A stretch of DNA of 60,496 nucleotides from CAYLQA01 sp964385695 (GCA_964385695.1 CAYLQA010000014.1:1-60496); one strand, 5' to 3'. Positions 1 through 9,326 are shown, counted from the first letter of the stretch. A program made the numbers and translations. The notes: a model not told the origin generated them from the sequence alone.

Positions 1-1
1 T

Positions 2-1897
2 CTGTTTAGATATTTATGCATATTTTCTTTTTTCTTTGTTGTATTGCTTTTTGCTAAAAAACATCGATTAGCCCTCCATCCCATCACCTGGCTCATCTGT
101 TTGGTCGGCATACTTATGTCCTATACTGGCATTAACGTTAAGCCAGAAATTGTCTCGTTTGTGCTGATTACATTAATGGCCTGGAACTGGTGGCATATAA
201 GGTCAAACATAGGCAACGAAAAGGATTGGTGGCATTGCTACTTCTTCCCCATGATTATGCTCATCTGGGTAAACAGTCATGGTGGTTTTATCTTCGGGTT
301 GTTATTTTTAACATGCGCAGCTATTGGCGAACTACTCAATACCGTATTTTTACCCCGACAATCTCTACCTAGGAAAACTCGTCTCCACCTGCAAATTGCC
401 ACGATAGGATCTTTTTTTTCAGTATTACTGAATCCTTATGGCTGGCGATACCTCAAGCAAACATTTTTTTTTATTGTGCCAACAAAAGAAAACATCGATT
501 TTATCAGCACGATAGCCGCTTATGCTGCTCCTTTTAATTACTCCGGCGTGTCGGTCGGTTTTGCAACCCTTGCCAACTTGGCCCTCGCAATATTGCTTTT
601 GCTTTTTATTGCGAACTTCAAAACAAAAAAAGCTGAATGGTCGACGCTGTTGGCAAATATCGTTTTTGCTTTTCTCTATACAAGGTACCTTCGCACTACC
701 TTTTTTTGGGCACCCGTTTTTTCTTTTAGTGCACTACACCTCTTATCCCATCGCCCTCCTTTTTTCTTCCCTCTCAAAAAAAACATGATGGTGGCGCAAG
801 GTATAATAATTTCAGCTTTTTGCTTTTTTCTCAGCTTTTTCAGTATCTATGATTCAAAATACAAACCTGAACGTTATCAATGGCTTGGTTTTGGGATAAG
901 TGAAGGAAACCCTGTCAATGAAGCTAAGTTTATCAAAAATAACTTGTCTCAATATCGGATTGGCAACACCTATGATCAGGGGGCCTTTCTTCTTTGGACT
1001 CTTTGGCCGGGCAACAAAATAATGATAGACTCTCGCCATTTCCCCTATAGGAACTGGGCAAATGAGTATTTCAATTTTCAATCAGGCAAGAATGTCCAAC
1101 AGTTTGTTGAGCAATATCAGTCTGATGTCTGGTGTGTGGGGCTTGTATTTACAAAGGCTTGGAAATGGTTTGTAAAATCTCCAGATTGGAACCTTGCATA
1201 TTATGACAAAAACGCTGCTGTTTTTGTGAAAAATGGCATCTCAGCTTCTGGAAAAATTATTAGCGGGCACGGGTTGGAATCAATAAAAACCCCTTTTTTA
1301 GCTTTAAAAGCTTTCACTTTTTCCATAGCAATAAAGGATTGGGAAGGAACGGAAAAAATCATTAGAGGAATGGAGCGGAACGTTAATACTTCACGTCGTG
1401 AAGATATGGTTGTAAGCACAAAAAAATATTATGAAGCAACGCTTGTATACCAACGTTTTGAATACGACAAGGTTATCAAGCTCCTGCAGGAAATCAACCC
1501 TGGAATTATTAAAAATGACTCCATGCATGTAATTTCTTTACTTCATGTGGCAGAACAAGCATGGAGTGATGGTCTTGATCTCAAAGCATTGACGTTGTTG
1601 AACAAATCATTAAAAATTTTTCCAGTAAACCCCTATGCGGAATATAACCTTGGCGTGATGAAGTGGTATTATGATCAAGCTGAAAACGTAAAGACTGGGG
1701 ATGACAGAATAGGCAAAGACACTTCCACGTGGCGCAAACACCTTGTGTCTTTTTTGAATAACTCTCACCTAGTAAAGGATAGTGCTAAATACAAAAAAAT
1801 CGCTAATTTAATAATTAAAGGCAACTATCACCAACGACCGGACTTTATTCATCCACCTGAACCGACTCCTTATGTCTCAAGAATACAAAAGAAATGA
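2..1897 (+). CDS. GT-C-like multi-membrane protein, left-truncated copy 1
   Basis: The reading frame is already open at base 2 with no start before it, so the gene begins outside the window; 631 codons are visible. The frame before the first internal TTG still matches the paralogue that follows (LFRYLCIF against FTFRYFCM), which shows the truncation. The first half is a series of hydrophobic segments. A soluble second half begins near the motif YDQGAFLLWTLWPG and DSRHFPY, followed by helical TPR-like sequence. Similar motifs occur in uncharacterised GT-C-fold membrane proteins thought to use lipid-linked sugars. Its stop overlaps the start of the next gene (ATGA). Base composition is clearly more AT-rich than the rest of the window. 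A role in pilin or surface glycosylation is inferred only from position next to pilA. Confidence 0.7.
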   Translation: MFRYLCIFSFFFVVLLFAKKHRLALHPITWLICLVGILMSYTGINVKPEIVSFVLITLMAWNWWHIRSNIGNEKDWWHCYFFPMIMLIWVNSHGGFIFGLLFLTCAAIGELLNTVFLPRQSLPRKTRLHLQIATIGSFFSVLLNPYGWRYLKQTFFFIVPTKENIDFISTIAAYAAPFNYSGVSVGFATLANLALAILLLLFIANFKTKKAEWSTLLANIVFAFLYTRYLRTTFFWAPVFSFSALHLLSHRPPFFFPLKKNMMVAQGIIISAFCFFLSFFSIYDSKYKPERYQWLGFGISEGNPVNEAKFIKNNLSQYRIGNTYDQGAFLLWTLWPGNKIMIDSRHFPYRNWANEYFNFQSGKNVQQFVEQYQSDVWCVGLVFTKAWKWFVKSPDWNLAYYDKNAAVFVKNGISASGKIISGHGLESIKTPFLALKAFTFSIAIKDWEGTEKIIRGMERNVNTSRREDMVVSTKKYYEATLVYQRFEYDKVIKLLQEINPGIIKNDSMHVISLLHVAEQAWSDGLDLKALTLLNKSLKIFPVNPYAEYNLGVMKWYYDQAENVKTGDDRIGKDTSTWRKHLVSFLNNSHLVKDSAKYKKIANLIIKGNYHQRPDFIHPPEPTPYVSRIQKK

Positions 1898-4074
1898 CTT
1901 CTCATAATAAGCAAGAATGGTACTTGAACTGGGCTGCTGCTTTTTTGCTGGTTATTAGCATGGTTGCCCTAGCTTTTCGTTACGCCTTACCCATCCGAGA
2001 TAGCGACATCTGGTGGCATATGCTGTACGGTAAATATTTTATAGAAAATCAAACTCTTATTGCCGACCACACCATCTTTTCCTGGAGCCCCTCCTCAAAT
2101 GACATAATTTACTGTACGTGGTTACCGGATATATTCTTTTATCTGCTCCATAAAGCAGCTGGTCTGCCGGGCTTGTTCACTTTCAGATATTTTTGCATGT
2201 CACTGCTTATTCTTTCATGCTTTTTCTATTCCCGTAAATTAAAGATTGCCTCCCATCCGTTTGTCTGGATCATCTGCCTGACAGCCTTGCTGATGTCCTA
2301 CACTGCTGCTTTTATTAAACCGGAAATCGTGTCATTTTCCTTGATGACTCTTGCTGTGTGGAACTGGTGGCATATTCGATCAGGTGGGGAGAAAGCATGG
2401 CGTCACTGCTACCTGTTTCCTGTCATTATGCTCGTCTGGGTCAACAGCCACGGCGGTTTCATTTTTGGCACTGTCTTTTTGATTCTTATCGGATTTGGAG
2501 AAATTCTCAACACCTGGTTTAGTCATGCTAACTGCCTTTCAAAACAAGTCAGAAAACATTTGTCCCTCTCCCTGCTTGCGGCTGTGGTCGCCCTGTTTTT
2601 GACCCCTTACGGGTACCGCTACCCTTACCAAATTCTTCATGATATTCTGCCAACCCAGGCAAATGTGGAATATAACCAAAAAATTGCTGCCTATATTGCG
2701 CCATTTACAGAAGTTTCCTCCTTTCACAGCTTCACCCTTTACGCAAATCTAGCTATTGTTATACTCATTCTTCTATATGCCCTTAACTTCAAAAAAAGAA
2801 ACATTGAGTGGTCTTCGCTCTTAACCAACTTAGCTTTTGCATTTCTATATACACGCTTTTTTCGTACCACTTTCTTCTGGGCACCTGTATTCATGTTTTC
2901 CAGCATTTATTTGTTGTCAAAAAGCCCGAGTTGTCTATACGAAAAATTTCACCCATATGTTAAACAGCACGCAATGCCCATCCTAACAATTGTTTTAGGA
3001 GCTTGGATAGCAGGAAGTGCTATTTACCAATCGGCTACTACTCCCGAACCATACCAGTGGATGGGATTTGGAATTAGTGAAGCTAACCCTGTAGAAGAAG
3101 GCCGATATATAAAAAGGTATTTCCCAAAAAGCCGAATAGGAAACACTTATGACCAGGGAGCTTACCTGCTTTGGCTACTATGGCCTGAGAATCGAGTTTT
3201 TTTTGATTCTCGTCATTTTCCTTACAAAAAATGGAGTGATGATTTTTTCTCGTTCGAACATGGGAAAAACGTTCTGGAATTCACTGAGAAATATCCTGCC
3301 GACCTCTGGTGTATAAGCATAAGAAACTTACCCGGCTGTATGGCTTTATATTACTCTGGAAACTGGAAACTCATTTATTACGGGAAAAATGCTGCCATAT
3401 TTGCCCGAAAGAAACTACTCGTACCTCGCAATGCTGAAACCGTTAGTACGGATATTACCAATATTAAAAATCTATCAAGTGCTGTTCATTTACTCGCTTT
3501 TCTCTGTGCTATCAAAGACTGGACAACCGCTGAAAACGTCCTTAAGGCAATGGAAAAGAAATTTAAGCATGGTGTTCCGAAAGAGAAGGCCAACAAAGCC
3601 CTCTCTTTTTATGAGGGAGTACAATCCTATAATAACCGTGATTATTTAACGGCATACAATAAATTCATATTTGCCCACCCTGACCCATTCAATTCAAAGA
3701 GCTATTTAATTAATTGCCTCTTGTTTCTCTCCCAAAAATCCTGGCAACAAGGAGACTCTCAAAAGGCCTTGGCCTTGAACATTCAAGCATGGAACTTATA
3801 TGGGCAAAATATCTATTCAGCCTATAATGCAGGTGTGATTAAATGGCATGAAAAAACAAAAAGCCAAACCCATAATTTCCTCTCAGAAACCAGCAGTCCT
3901 CCAGAGTGGAGACATTACCTCCACTTTTTTTTAAAACATGTTCCACATTCACCTCAATTTGAAAATTCAATTAGAGTCGCACGAGAAATTCTCGCGGGCA
4001 GTTTTGCCATAAAAGGCAAGCCAAGGCTTATCTTTCCCCAAGAACCCAAGGCACCCCCCGATGTTTCTTCTTAG
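1894..4074 (+). CDS. GT-C-like multi-membrane protein, copy 2
   Basis: Complete 726-residue paralogue of the preceding gene; start ATG overlaps the upstream stop by four bases, so the two are translationally coupled. N-terminus has one membrane segment followed by a periplasmic loop motif DSDIWWHMLYGKYF, the position where GT-C glycosyltransferases carry acidic catalytic residues. Around ten hydrophobic segments follow to about residue 380. The motif YDQGAYLLWLLWPE with FFDSRHFPY begins the soluble part, and the last 250 residues look like TPR helices. Copies 1 and 2 align over their full visible length, indicating a tandem duplication. It could transfer sugars to the pilin encoded 270 bp downstream; it could equally serve another surface polymer. 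No substrate can be read from the sequence. Confidence 0.72.
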   Translation: MTSHNKQEWYLNWAAAFLLVISMVALAFRYALPIRDSDIWWHMLYGKYFIENQTLIADHTIFSWSPSSNDIIYCTWLPDIFFYLLHKAAGLPGLFTFRYFCMSLLILSCFFYSRKLKIASHPFVWIICLTALLMSYTAAFIKPEIVSFSLMTLAVWNWWHIRSGGEKAWRHCYLFPVIMLVWVNSHGGFIFGTVFLILIGFGEILNTWFSHANCLSKQVRKHLSLSLLAAVVALFLTPYGYRYPYQILHDILPTQANVEYNQKIAAYIAPFTEVSSFHSFTLYANLAIVILILLYALNFKKRNIEWSSLLTNLAFAFLYTRFFRTTFFWAPVFMFSSIYLLSKSPSCLYEKFHPYVKQHAMPILTIVLGAWIAGSAIYQSATTPEPYQWMGFGISEANPVEEGRYIKRYFPKSRIGNTYDQGAYLLWLLWPENRVFFDSRHFPYKKWSDDFFSFEHGKNVLEFTEKYPADLWCISIRNLPGCMALYYSGNWKLIYYGKNAAIFARKKLLVPRNAETVSTDITNIKNLSSAVHLLAFLCAIKDWTTAENVLKAMEKKFKHGVPKEKANKALSFYEGVQSYNNRDYLTAYNKFIFAHPDPFNSKSYLINCLLFLSQKSWQQGDSQKALALNIQAWNLYGQNIYSAYNAGVIKWHEKTKSQTHNFLSETSSPPEWRHYLHFFLKHVPHSPQFENSIRVAREILAGSFAIKGKPRLIFPQEPKAPPDVSS

Positions 4075-4255
4075 CATGCAAATGGCGGCTGACAAAATTT
4101 GGCACCTATTTGACCAAAGTGTAGTTCTCCTCTATCGTTATTAGCATGACCTCACTCTCAACGACTTGAACCACCCAAGACAACGACAAGATAACGACCT
4201 GTAATAACTACAAAAAAATAAAAGCCCACCCATCACACCCAAAAAGCGAATCACC

Positions 4256-4271
4256 TGGCACGAAATTCGCA
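4256..4271 (+). promoter_or_regulatory. Sigma-54 (-24/-12) promoter of pilA
   Basis: TGGCACGAAATTCGCA matches the RpoN consensus (TGGCACG N4 TTGCA) with one change; GG and GC are exactly 12 bp apart. Transcription would start near 4282, about 60 bp before the pilA ATG. Sigma-54 control of pilA, usually through PilS/PilR, is established in several proteobacteria. No pilR gene is in the window. Confidence 0.85.
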
Positions 4272-4343
4272 AAACATGCAAGTGACAATTTGTTTAAAGG
4301 CATCACTCCCATTATTCAATTTAGTTTAGATGGAGGACAAGGT

Positions 4344-5024
4344 ATGGTTTTGAAAAAAAGAAATGAAAAAGGTTTTACCCTGGTTGAGTTGATGATCGTT
4401 GTCGCGATCATCGGTATTCTGGCAGCAATTGCCATCCCACAGTTTGCTGCTTACCGAACACGGTCGTTTAACGCAAATGCCAAGGCGCTGAATAAGATGA
4501 CTGTAAATGCTGAGGCAGACCTTAATGCTGAGCTTGGAACCTACGGGCAAACAGAAGTCGCTGTGGGCAACTTGTCCGATAATCCTGGCGCTGCCGCAGG
4601 CGCAGGTGCGATAATGGATTCTACCACTGTCACCGGCTTTGCTGTTGCAGCTACGGCAACTGCCACAGGTGGCCGCCTTGTTGGCAATAACCCAACCACA
4701 ACTAAAGTTTTTGCCGTACCCCTTGGCATTGGTGCCAACATGCTTTTATTTGCTAATATGCCTGCTAATGGTACCGCTTTCACTGTACAGGCTAAAGCTC
4801 GTGGCGGGGATACTGTTTATGGCACAGATTCGGATACTCCCAACACCCTATTTAGTGTCAGTAACCCACTCTGGGCCGGAAACACTACACCTACCTCAAT
4901 GCTAGCGACCTCACCAGGGGCAGCTGCTCTCGGGGCTAACGAATTTGACGCTGATAATAACCCAGCCACTGCCGATGTTGCTGGTGGTGGTGCGCCGTCC
5001 ACAAACTGGGCACTGGTGCAATAA
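4344..5024 (+). CDS. pilA: Type IV major pilin (prepilin)
   Basis: 226-residue prepilin. The start at 4344 is chosen because GGAGG lies seven bases upstream and the short basic leader MVLKKRNEKG ends in the glycine cut by prepilin peptidase PilD. Mature protein starts FTLVE, with the conserved Phe+1 and Glu+5, followed by the hydrophobic helix that anchors and assembles the fibre. The remaining ~170 residues are rich in Ala, Gly, Thr and Ser and contain no cysteine, so the usual C-terminal disulfide loop is absent. It is longer than the short Geobacter-type pilins. A sigma-54 promoter precedes it and a strong terminator follows, so it is a single-gene transcript. The many Thr/Ser residues would suit O-glycosylation by the neighbouring GT-C proteins, which is inference. 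Confidence 0.93.
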   Translation: MVLKKRNEKGFTLVELMIVVAIIGILAAIAIPQFAAYRTRSFNANAKALNKMTVNAEADLNAELGTYGQTEVAVGNLSDNPGAAAGAGAIMDSTTVTGFAVAATATATGGRLVGNNPTTTKVFAVPLGIGANMLLFANMPANGTAFTVQAKARGGDTVYGTDSDTPNTLFSVSNPLWAGNTTPTSMLATSPGAAALGANEFDADNNPATADVAGGGAPSTNWALVQ

Positions 5025-5048
5025 GTAAGTTAATTTTACGTTCATAAA

Positions 5049-5096
5049 AGAAAAAGCCCTTTTCAAGCTAAAGCGTTGAAAAGGGCTTTTTCTTTT
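5049..5096 (+). terminator. Rho-independent terminator after pilA
   Basis: Arms AGAAAAAGCCCTTTTCAA and TTGAAAAGGGCTTTTTCT pair almost perfectly around a short loop and are followed by a T-rich run. It separates pilA from the ABC transporter genes. Confidence 0.9.
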
Positions 5097-5116
5097 TATA
5101 TTGTAAAACAATAGTC

Positions 5117-5863
5117 ATGAAAGCTGCTATTCAAATAAAAAAGATCAACAAATCCTTTAAGGATGGGAAAAAAAGACAACTAGTCTTACGTGACCTTTCC
5201 TTGGATATTTTTACAGGTGAAGCATTTGGCTTTCTCGGTCCAAATGGTGCAGGCAAAAGCACAACCATAAAGCTACTTCTTCGATTTATCAGGCCGGACA
5301 GTGGCACAATGCGCATTCAAGGCAAGACTGTCGGTAAAGAAGAATTCCGGAACCATATCGGCTATCTTTCGGAATTCCCCTGTTTCTACGAACACCTCAC
5401 GGCCGAGGAAACCCTGCTTCTTTCCGGCCGGCTCAGCGGTATGAAGCCAAAAGATCTGGAAAAACGAATTCCTGCCCTGCTCACACGTCTGAACCTCAGT
5501 GAGTCGAGCAGTCGCAGGGTTGGCGGCTTCTCCAAGGGAATGAAGCAGCGGCTCGGCATGGCCAATGCCCTGATCCATGATCCGCAAGTCCTTATCTTTG
5601 ACGAACCCATGAGCGGTCTGGATCCACTTGGCCGCCACCTGATGAAAAATATGATCCTGGAACTCAAGGAGGCAGGCAAAACCATCTTCTTCAGTTCCCA
5701 CATCTTGCGCGACATCGAGACACTCTGCGACCGCATCGGCGTGATCCACAAAGGCCGTCTCCTCTATAACGGTGACTTGACAGATTTCCTTCCCCCCGGC
5801 ACTGATCTGGAAGAACGCTTTATTGCCATCATAAAGGAGGCAGACCATGCAGACTATAGCTAA
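5117..5863 (+). CDS. ABC transporter ATP-binding protein (PilH-like position)
   Basis: 248 residues with Walker A GPNGAGKST (41-49), signature FSKGMKQRLG (138-147), Walker B LIFDEP (159-164) and a DrrA/CcmA-type C-terminus. It powers an exporter of the ABC-2 class together with the permease whose ATG lies 17 bases inside this gene. Two further genes follow without gaps. In Myxococcus xanthus the pilG-pilH-pilI genes after pilA encode an ABC transporter needed for type IV pili, and this placement is the same, but sequence alone does not prove equivalence. No clear ribosome-binding site precedes the ATG at 5117; the pilA terminator is 20 bp upstream. Confidence 0.88.
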   Translation: MKAAIQIKKINKSFKDGKKRQLVLRDLSLDIFTGEAFGFLGPNGAGKSTTIKLLLRFIRPDSGTMRIQGKTVGKEEFRNHIGYLSEFPCFYEHLTAEETLLLSGRLSGMKPKDLEKRIPALLTRLNLSESSSRRVGGFSKGMKQRLGMANALIHDPQVLIFDEPMSGLDPLGRHLMKNMILELKEAGKTIFFSSHILRDIETLCDRIGVIHKGRLLYNGDLTDFLPPGTDLEERFIAIIKEADHADYS

Positions 5864-6665
5864 TCTCCTCCACCTCGCCATGTTCACCTTTGTCGAGGGC
5901 ATCCGTCACCGGGCTCTCTGGGCCATTGTTGTTATGGCCATGCTCCTCACAATGGCCAACGTCTTCGTGGCCCAGCTCTTTTCCTTTGATCTCGGCAAGG
6001 TCGCCGTGGAATTCGGCCTTTCCAGCGTGGCCTTCTGCGGCTTGCTCCTGGTCTTTTTTCTGGCCATGAAGATCCTGGCCGACGATCTGGAACGGAGCCG
6101 CATCCACATGCTGCTTTCCCGCCCGGTGGCCGGATGGCAATATATAACCGGCAAGTTCCTTGGCTTAGCCCTTGTCCTCCTCCTGGCCAGCGCCATCCTC
6201 GGCCTAGGTGCGGCCTGCTCCCAACAGTACTTCCTCTGGCATTACGCGGCCTATGTGCCTGCTGGGTTCTCTTGGCTTACCTATCTCATGGCCCTTGCTA
6301 GCCAGTGGATGAGTTTGGTAGTGGTCTTGGCCATAACTTTTCTCTGCTTCAGCTTCGCTAAGCAGCCCTTTGTAGCCCTACTTCTAGGGGTTTCCTCCTA
6401 CCTAGTCGGCCAGAACATGGAGCTTCTCCGCCGAGTGGTGGTGGAGAACCCCCAGGCCGGAGCCCTGGCTGGCCAGGAGAAATTGGTGGTCGCCCTTTCC
6501 TGGCTTTTCCCCAACCTCTCTCTCTTCGACAAAAAGGCGGTTGCGGCTTACGGCTTAGCCTTCAGCGGCCAGGAGTTCTTTCTTCTCTTTGCCTACTGCC
6601 TCTCCTACTCGGCACTGATACTCTTCTTCTCCACCCTGCTCTTCAACCGCAAGGAGCTCGGCTGA
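5847..6665 (+). CDS. ABC-2 type transporter permease (PilI-like position)
   Basis: 272 residues with about six hydrophobic helices (near 20-40, 55-75, 107-127, 147-170, 176-192, 248-266), the layout of NosY/ABC-2 permeases. AAAGGAGG lies six bases before the ATG, and the start is inside the upstream ATPase gene, so the two subunits are made together. After the second helix the segment ADDLERSRIHMLLSRPV matches the cytoplasmic coupling region usual in this family (…SREIESGTIELLLSRPV). The substrate is unknown; pilus assembly is suggested by neighbours only. It overlaps the next ATG by one base (TGATG). Confidence 0.85.
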   Translation: MQTIANLLHLAMFTFVEGIRHRALWAIVVMAMLLTMANVFVAQLFSFDLGKVAVEFGLSSVAFCGLLLVFFLAMKILADDLERSRIHMLLSRPVAGWQYITGKFLGLALVLLLASAILGLGAACSQQYFLWHYAAYVPAGFSWLTYLMALASQWMSLVVVLAITFLCFSFAKQPFVALLLGVSSYLVGQNMELLRRVVVENPQAGALAGQEKLVVALSWLFPNLSLFDKKAVAAYGLAFSGQEFFLLFAYCLSYSALILFFSTLLFNRKELG

Positions 6666-7543
6666 TGGCCCGCCTGATGCTCAACTTCGCCCTCTTTGGC
6701 ACTTTTCTTGTTTTCTACGGCGTGAGCTACAGCACCTTGCAAACCTACCAGGCATCGATGCCTCGCGGCAAAAACCAAGCCAGCCTCTGGCTTCTTCCAC
6801 CAAATGCCCTCAAGGCCATTGCCGGTGAATTCAAGGGACTTATCGCCGACCTCATCGTTTTGGAGGCAGGCGCGCAACTGGGAACAGAGTTAAAACGCAC
6901 GCATGATGGTAAATATACCGTCGTAAAAAAGGAGCGGGACTGGCCCACCATTCACAAACTCTTTACAAACAGCCAGGCGCTCGACCCTTCTTTTCAACAG
7001 ACATATCTGCTGGCGCAAGGCTGGCTGCCCTGGGATGCAAACATGGTTGAAGAAACCCATTCCATTTTGAGGACCGCGTCAAAAAATCGGCCATGGGATT
7101 GGCGCCCTTTGCACCTTATTGGCTTTAACACCTATTATTTCCTCAATAACCCCGGAAAAGCGGGAAAAATATTTATCGAAGCTAGCAAGACGCCAAACGC
7201 GCCTCCGTTTCTCGCCATTCTCGGGGCTCGCCTGGCCCAAAAGGGAGGGGAAACCAAGGCGGCCATTGTACTCATGAAATCCATGCTCAAAGACAAAACA
7301 CCAAGTGATCCTGGGTACGATGACATCATGGACCGGCTCTATGCCTTAGAGGGTACTTACCTTCTTGAGGAGGCTGTGGAAAAATACAGAGCAACCTATA
7401 ATATTACTCCCCAATCTTTTGATGATCTTCTTGCATCCGGCATCCTGAATCGACTTCCGCCCAACCCATACAGTCTTCCATACTGCATAGACGAAACGGG
7501 AACCATTTTTTTTGACAACCCCAATTGTCGTAAAGTCAAATAA
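6665..7543 (+). CDS. Membrane-anchored TPR-like protein of the pil ABC cluster
   Basis: 292 residues. One N-terminal membrane anchor (residues 5-25) is followed by a soluble domain with helical, TPR-like repeats (PWDWRPLHLIGFNTYYFLNNPGKA begins a typical unit). The start overlaps the permease stop by one base, so it belongs to the same transcript as the ABC transporter. The C-terminus (FFDNPNCRKVK) is hydrophilic. I do not recognise a named family. Position and topology suggest a periplasm-facing partner of the transporter, comparable to the extra gene of the Myxococcus pilGHI set, but no catalytic motif is visible. Confidence 0.7.
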   Translation: MARLMLNFALFGTFLVFYGVSYSTLQTYQASMPRGKNQASLWLLPPNALKAIAGEFKGLIADLIVLEAGAQLGTELKRTHDGKYTVVKKERDWPTIHKLFTNSQALDPSFQQTYLLAQGWLPWDANMVEETHSILRTASKNRPWDWRPLHLIGFNTYYFLNNPGKAGKIFIEASKTPNAPPFLAILGARLAQKGGETKAAIVLMKSMLKDKTPSDPGYDDIMDRLYALEGTYLLEEAVEKYRATYNITPQSFDDLLASGILNRLPPNPYSLPYCIDETGTIFFDNPNCRKVK

Positions 7544-7634
7544 ATAATAGCATTCAGGCATTCTCTATTTGATTTCCTTTCCCTCCCAGCCTTGGTATAG
7601 TTCCAAAATCCATGAAGCATCAGGCCCAAACAAC

Positions 7635-7657
7635 AAAGTGACAAAATCTGTCACTTT
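7635..7657. repeat. 9-bp inverted repeat before the HD nuclease gene
   Basis: AAAGTGACA and TGTCACTTT are perfect complements around AAATC, 20 bp before the GTG start at 7678. It lacks a following T run in either direction, so an operator for a dimeric regulator is as likely as a weak terminator of the preceding operon. Confidence 0.5.
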
Positions 7658-7677
7658 TAACAACAGAACTCATCACT

Positions 7678-8712
7678 GTGCCTAACCACCTAAAAATTAA
7701 AGACATCCGCGACGGTATTCAACTACAGGCCCCATTCCTGGTCAAATCCATGAGCATGGGCGAAACTAAGGCGGGCAAGCCGTACCTCATGCTCACTTTG
7801 ATGGATGCCACGGGTGAGATTGGTGCGCGGGTGTGGGAGAATGCCGAGCGACTGGCGCAAGAGTGTCCGTGTGGAGCTGTTGTGGGGGTGTCAGGGCAAG
7901 CCCAGGCATATAAGGGTGTTGTCCAACTTCGCATTGACAACTTGAAGCGGGTGGATGAGAGCGAGGTGGATTTTTCTCAGTTTGTGCCGAGTACCACTGG
8001 CGATGTAAAGCTCATGGCCAAGGAGGTCATGAAGATCGCCGGGAGTCTGGAGAATCCCTTCTTAAAAGAGCTGCTTCTCTCGATCTTTGGTCAACGCTCT
8101 CTCATGGCCGATTTCCAAAAGGCCCCGGCTGCCAAGGCCATGCACCATGCCTATATTGGTGGGTTACTTGAGCATACCCTTGCAGTGGCCCGCCTGGCCG
8201 AACAGGCGTGCTCCCTCTACCCCAGTCTGGACCGTTCCCTGCTTCTGGCCGGGGCCTTATTGCATGATATCGGAAAGCTCACTGAGTTTGACTTTGCCTC
8301 CTTTCCCTTTGACTACTCGGACAAGGGGCGCTTGGTGGGGCATATGGTCTTGGGAATCGAAATGATCCAGGAAAAAATCGATGCCATCTCCGGTTTCCCG
8401 GAGGAGCTGGCCACCCAGCTCAAGCATCTCATTTTGAGTCATCATGGCCGGCATGAGTTTGGTTCCCCAGCGCTGCCCATGATGGCCGAGGCCTTTGTTC
8501 TCAACTTTATTGACGATTTGGATGCCAAGATGAACTATATGGACCGGCTTTCACAAAAGGTTGACGGTGAAGGTTACCAGTGGAGTGAGTACCAACGCAA
8601 TCTGGAGCGTTTTCTCTTTGTCAAAGGCCACTCGGCCGATGACAATGATCCTGTGGAACAGGAACAAAATGACGGGGTTGATCCCCGCCAGCAGAACCTC
8701 TTCGGCTTTTAG
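7678..8712 (+). CDS. OB-fold/HD-domain 3'-5' exoribonuclease, YhaM family
   Basis: 344 residues starting at GTG 7678. Residues 1-90 form an OB-fold nucleic-acid-binding domain (KDIRDGIQLQAPFLVKS… DATGEIGARVW). The HD phosphohydrolase domain follows: the metal-binding HD pair is in LLHDIGKL near residue 196, with LEHTLAVARLA before it and LSHHGRHEFGSP after it. This order and length match YhaM/CBF1 exoribonucleases, which trim single-stranded RNA from the 3' end in the cytoplasm. The 50 C-terminal residues are acidic and poorly conserved. The gene is followed 53 bp later by a phosphatidyltransferase gene in the same direction. Confidence 0.87.
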   Translation: MPNHLKIKDIRDGIQLQAPFLVKSMSMGETKAGKPYLMLTLMDATGEIGARVWENAERLAQECPCGAVVGVSGQAQAYKGVVQLRIDNLKRVDESEVDFSQFVPSTTGDVKLMAKEVMKIAGSLENPFLKELLLSIFGQRSLMADFQKAPAAKAMHHAYIGGLLEHTLAVARLAEQACSLYPSLDRSLLLAGALLHDIGKLTEFDFASFPFDYSDKGRLVGHMVLGIEMIQEKIDAISGFPEELATQLKHLILSHHGRHEFGSPALPMMAEAFVLNFIDDLDAKMNYMDRLSQKVDGEGYQWSEYQRNLERFLFVKGHSADDNDPVEQEQNDGVDPRQQNLFGF

Positions 8713-8765
8713 CCCCGCGACCTGAGGCGTCGGCAGCCAACAGCACAGAAAACCTGGAGCAGATC

Positions 8766-9326
8766 ATGGTCTTTACGCTGCCCAATATCATCAGCATGCT
8801 CCGGATCCTGCTCAGCCCCCTGCTCCTGCTTCTTGCCTGGCAGGACAAGGCAACGCTCTTCCTCTTTCTCTTTTTCATCGCCCTGCTGAGCGACGCCCTG
8901 GACGGCTATCTTGCCAGGCGGCTGCAGCAAACCTCGGAACTGGGCAGCAGGCTGGACAGCTACGGCGACCTTGCCCTCTTCCTGCCCTTGCCCCTTGAGG
9001 CTTGGTGGCTCTGGCCTGATCTGGTCCTGCGGGAGTTACCCTTCATCGGCGCGGCAATTGCAGGGCTCCTTGTGCCGTTGCTCATTGGCTGGTTGAAATT
9101 CAGGCGGTTGACAAGCTATCATACCTATGGGGCAAAGATTGCCGCGGTGCTGCTGGCTCTCGCCATCCCTCTGCTTCTGCTGGGAGGCGCGGCCTGGCCC
9201 TTTCGCGCGGCCGTGCTTGTCTTTCTGTTGGCCGAGATCGAAGAGGTGCTGATCACCCTGCGCCTGGCCCGCTACCGGAGTAATGTCCCCTCCCTGCGGC
9301 ATCTTCCGAGCCCCGGCAAAGAATAA
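8766..9326 (+). CDS. CDP-alcohol phosphatidyltransferase family protein
   Basis: 186-residue inner-membrane enzyme. The full family signature D-x2-DG-x2-AR-x8-G-x3-D-x3-D is present (D43, D46, G47, A50, R51, G60, D64, D68); the aspartates hold the metals that activate the CDP-alcohol. Four to six hydrophobic helices surround it. Such enzymes join a CDP-linked lipid to glycerol phosphate, inositol phosphate or a similar alcohol in phospholipid synthesis. Length fits PgsA-like members, but the acceptor cannot be read from sequence. It stands 26 bp before the transporter gene. Confidence 0.87.
   Translation: MVFTLPNIISMLRILLSPLLLLLAWQDKATLFLFLFFIALLSDALDGYLARRLQQTSELGSRLDSYGDLALFLPLPLEAWWLWPDLVLRELPFIGAAIAGLLVPLLIGWLKFRRLTSYHTYGAKIAAVLLALAIPLLLLGGAAWPFRAAVLVFLLAEIEEVLITLRLARYRSNVPSLRHLPSPGKE

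Noticed and set aside
4100..4116. Second TGGCAC-like site before pilA
   Set aside because: The GC half is AC at the right spacing, so it fails the -12 requirement; the site at 4256 is far better.
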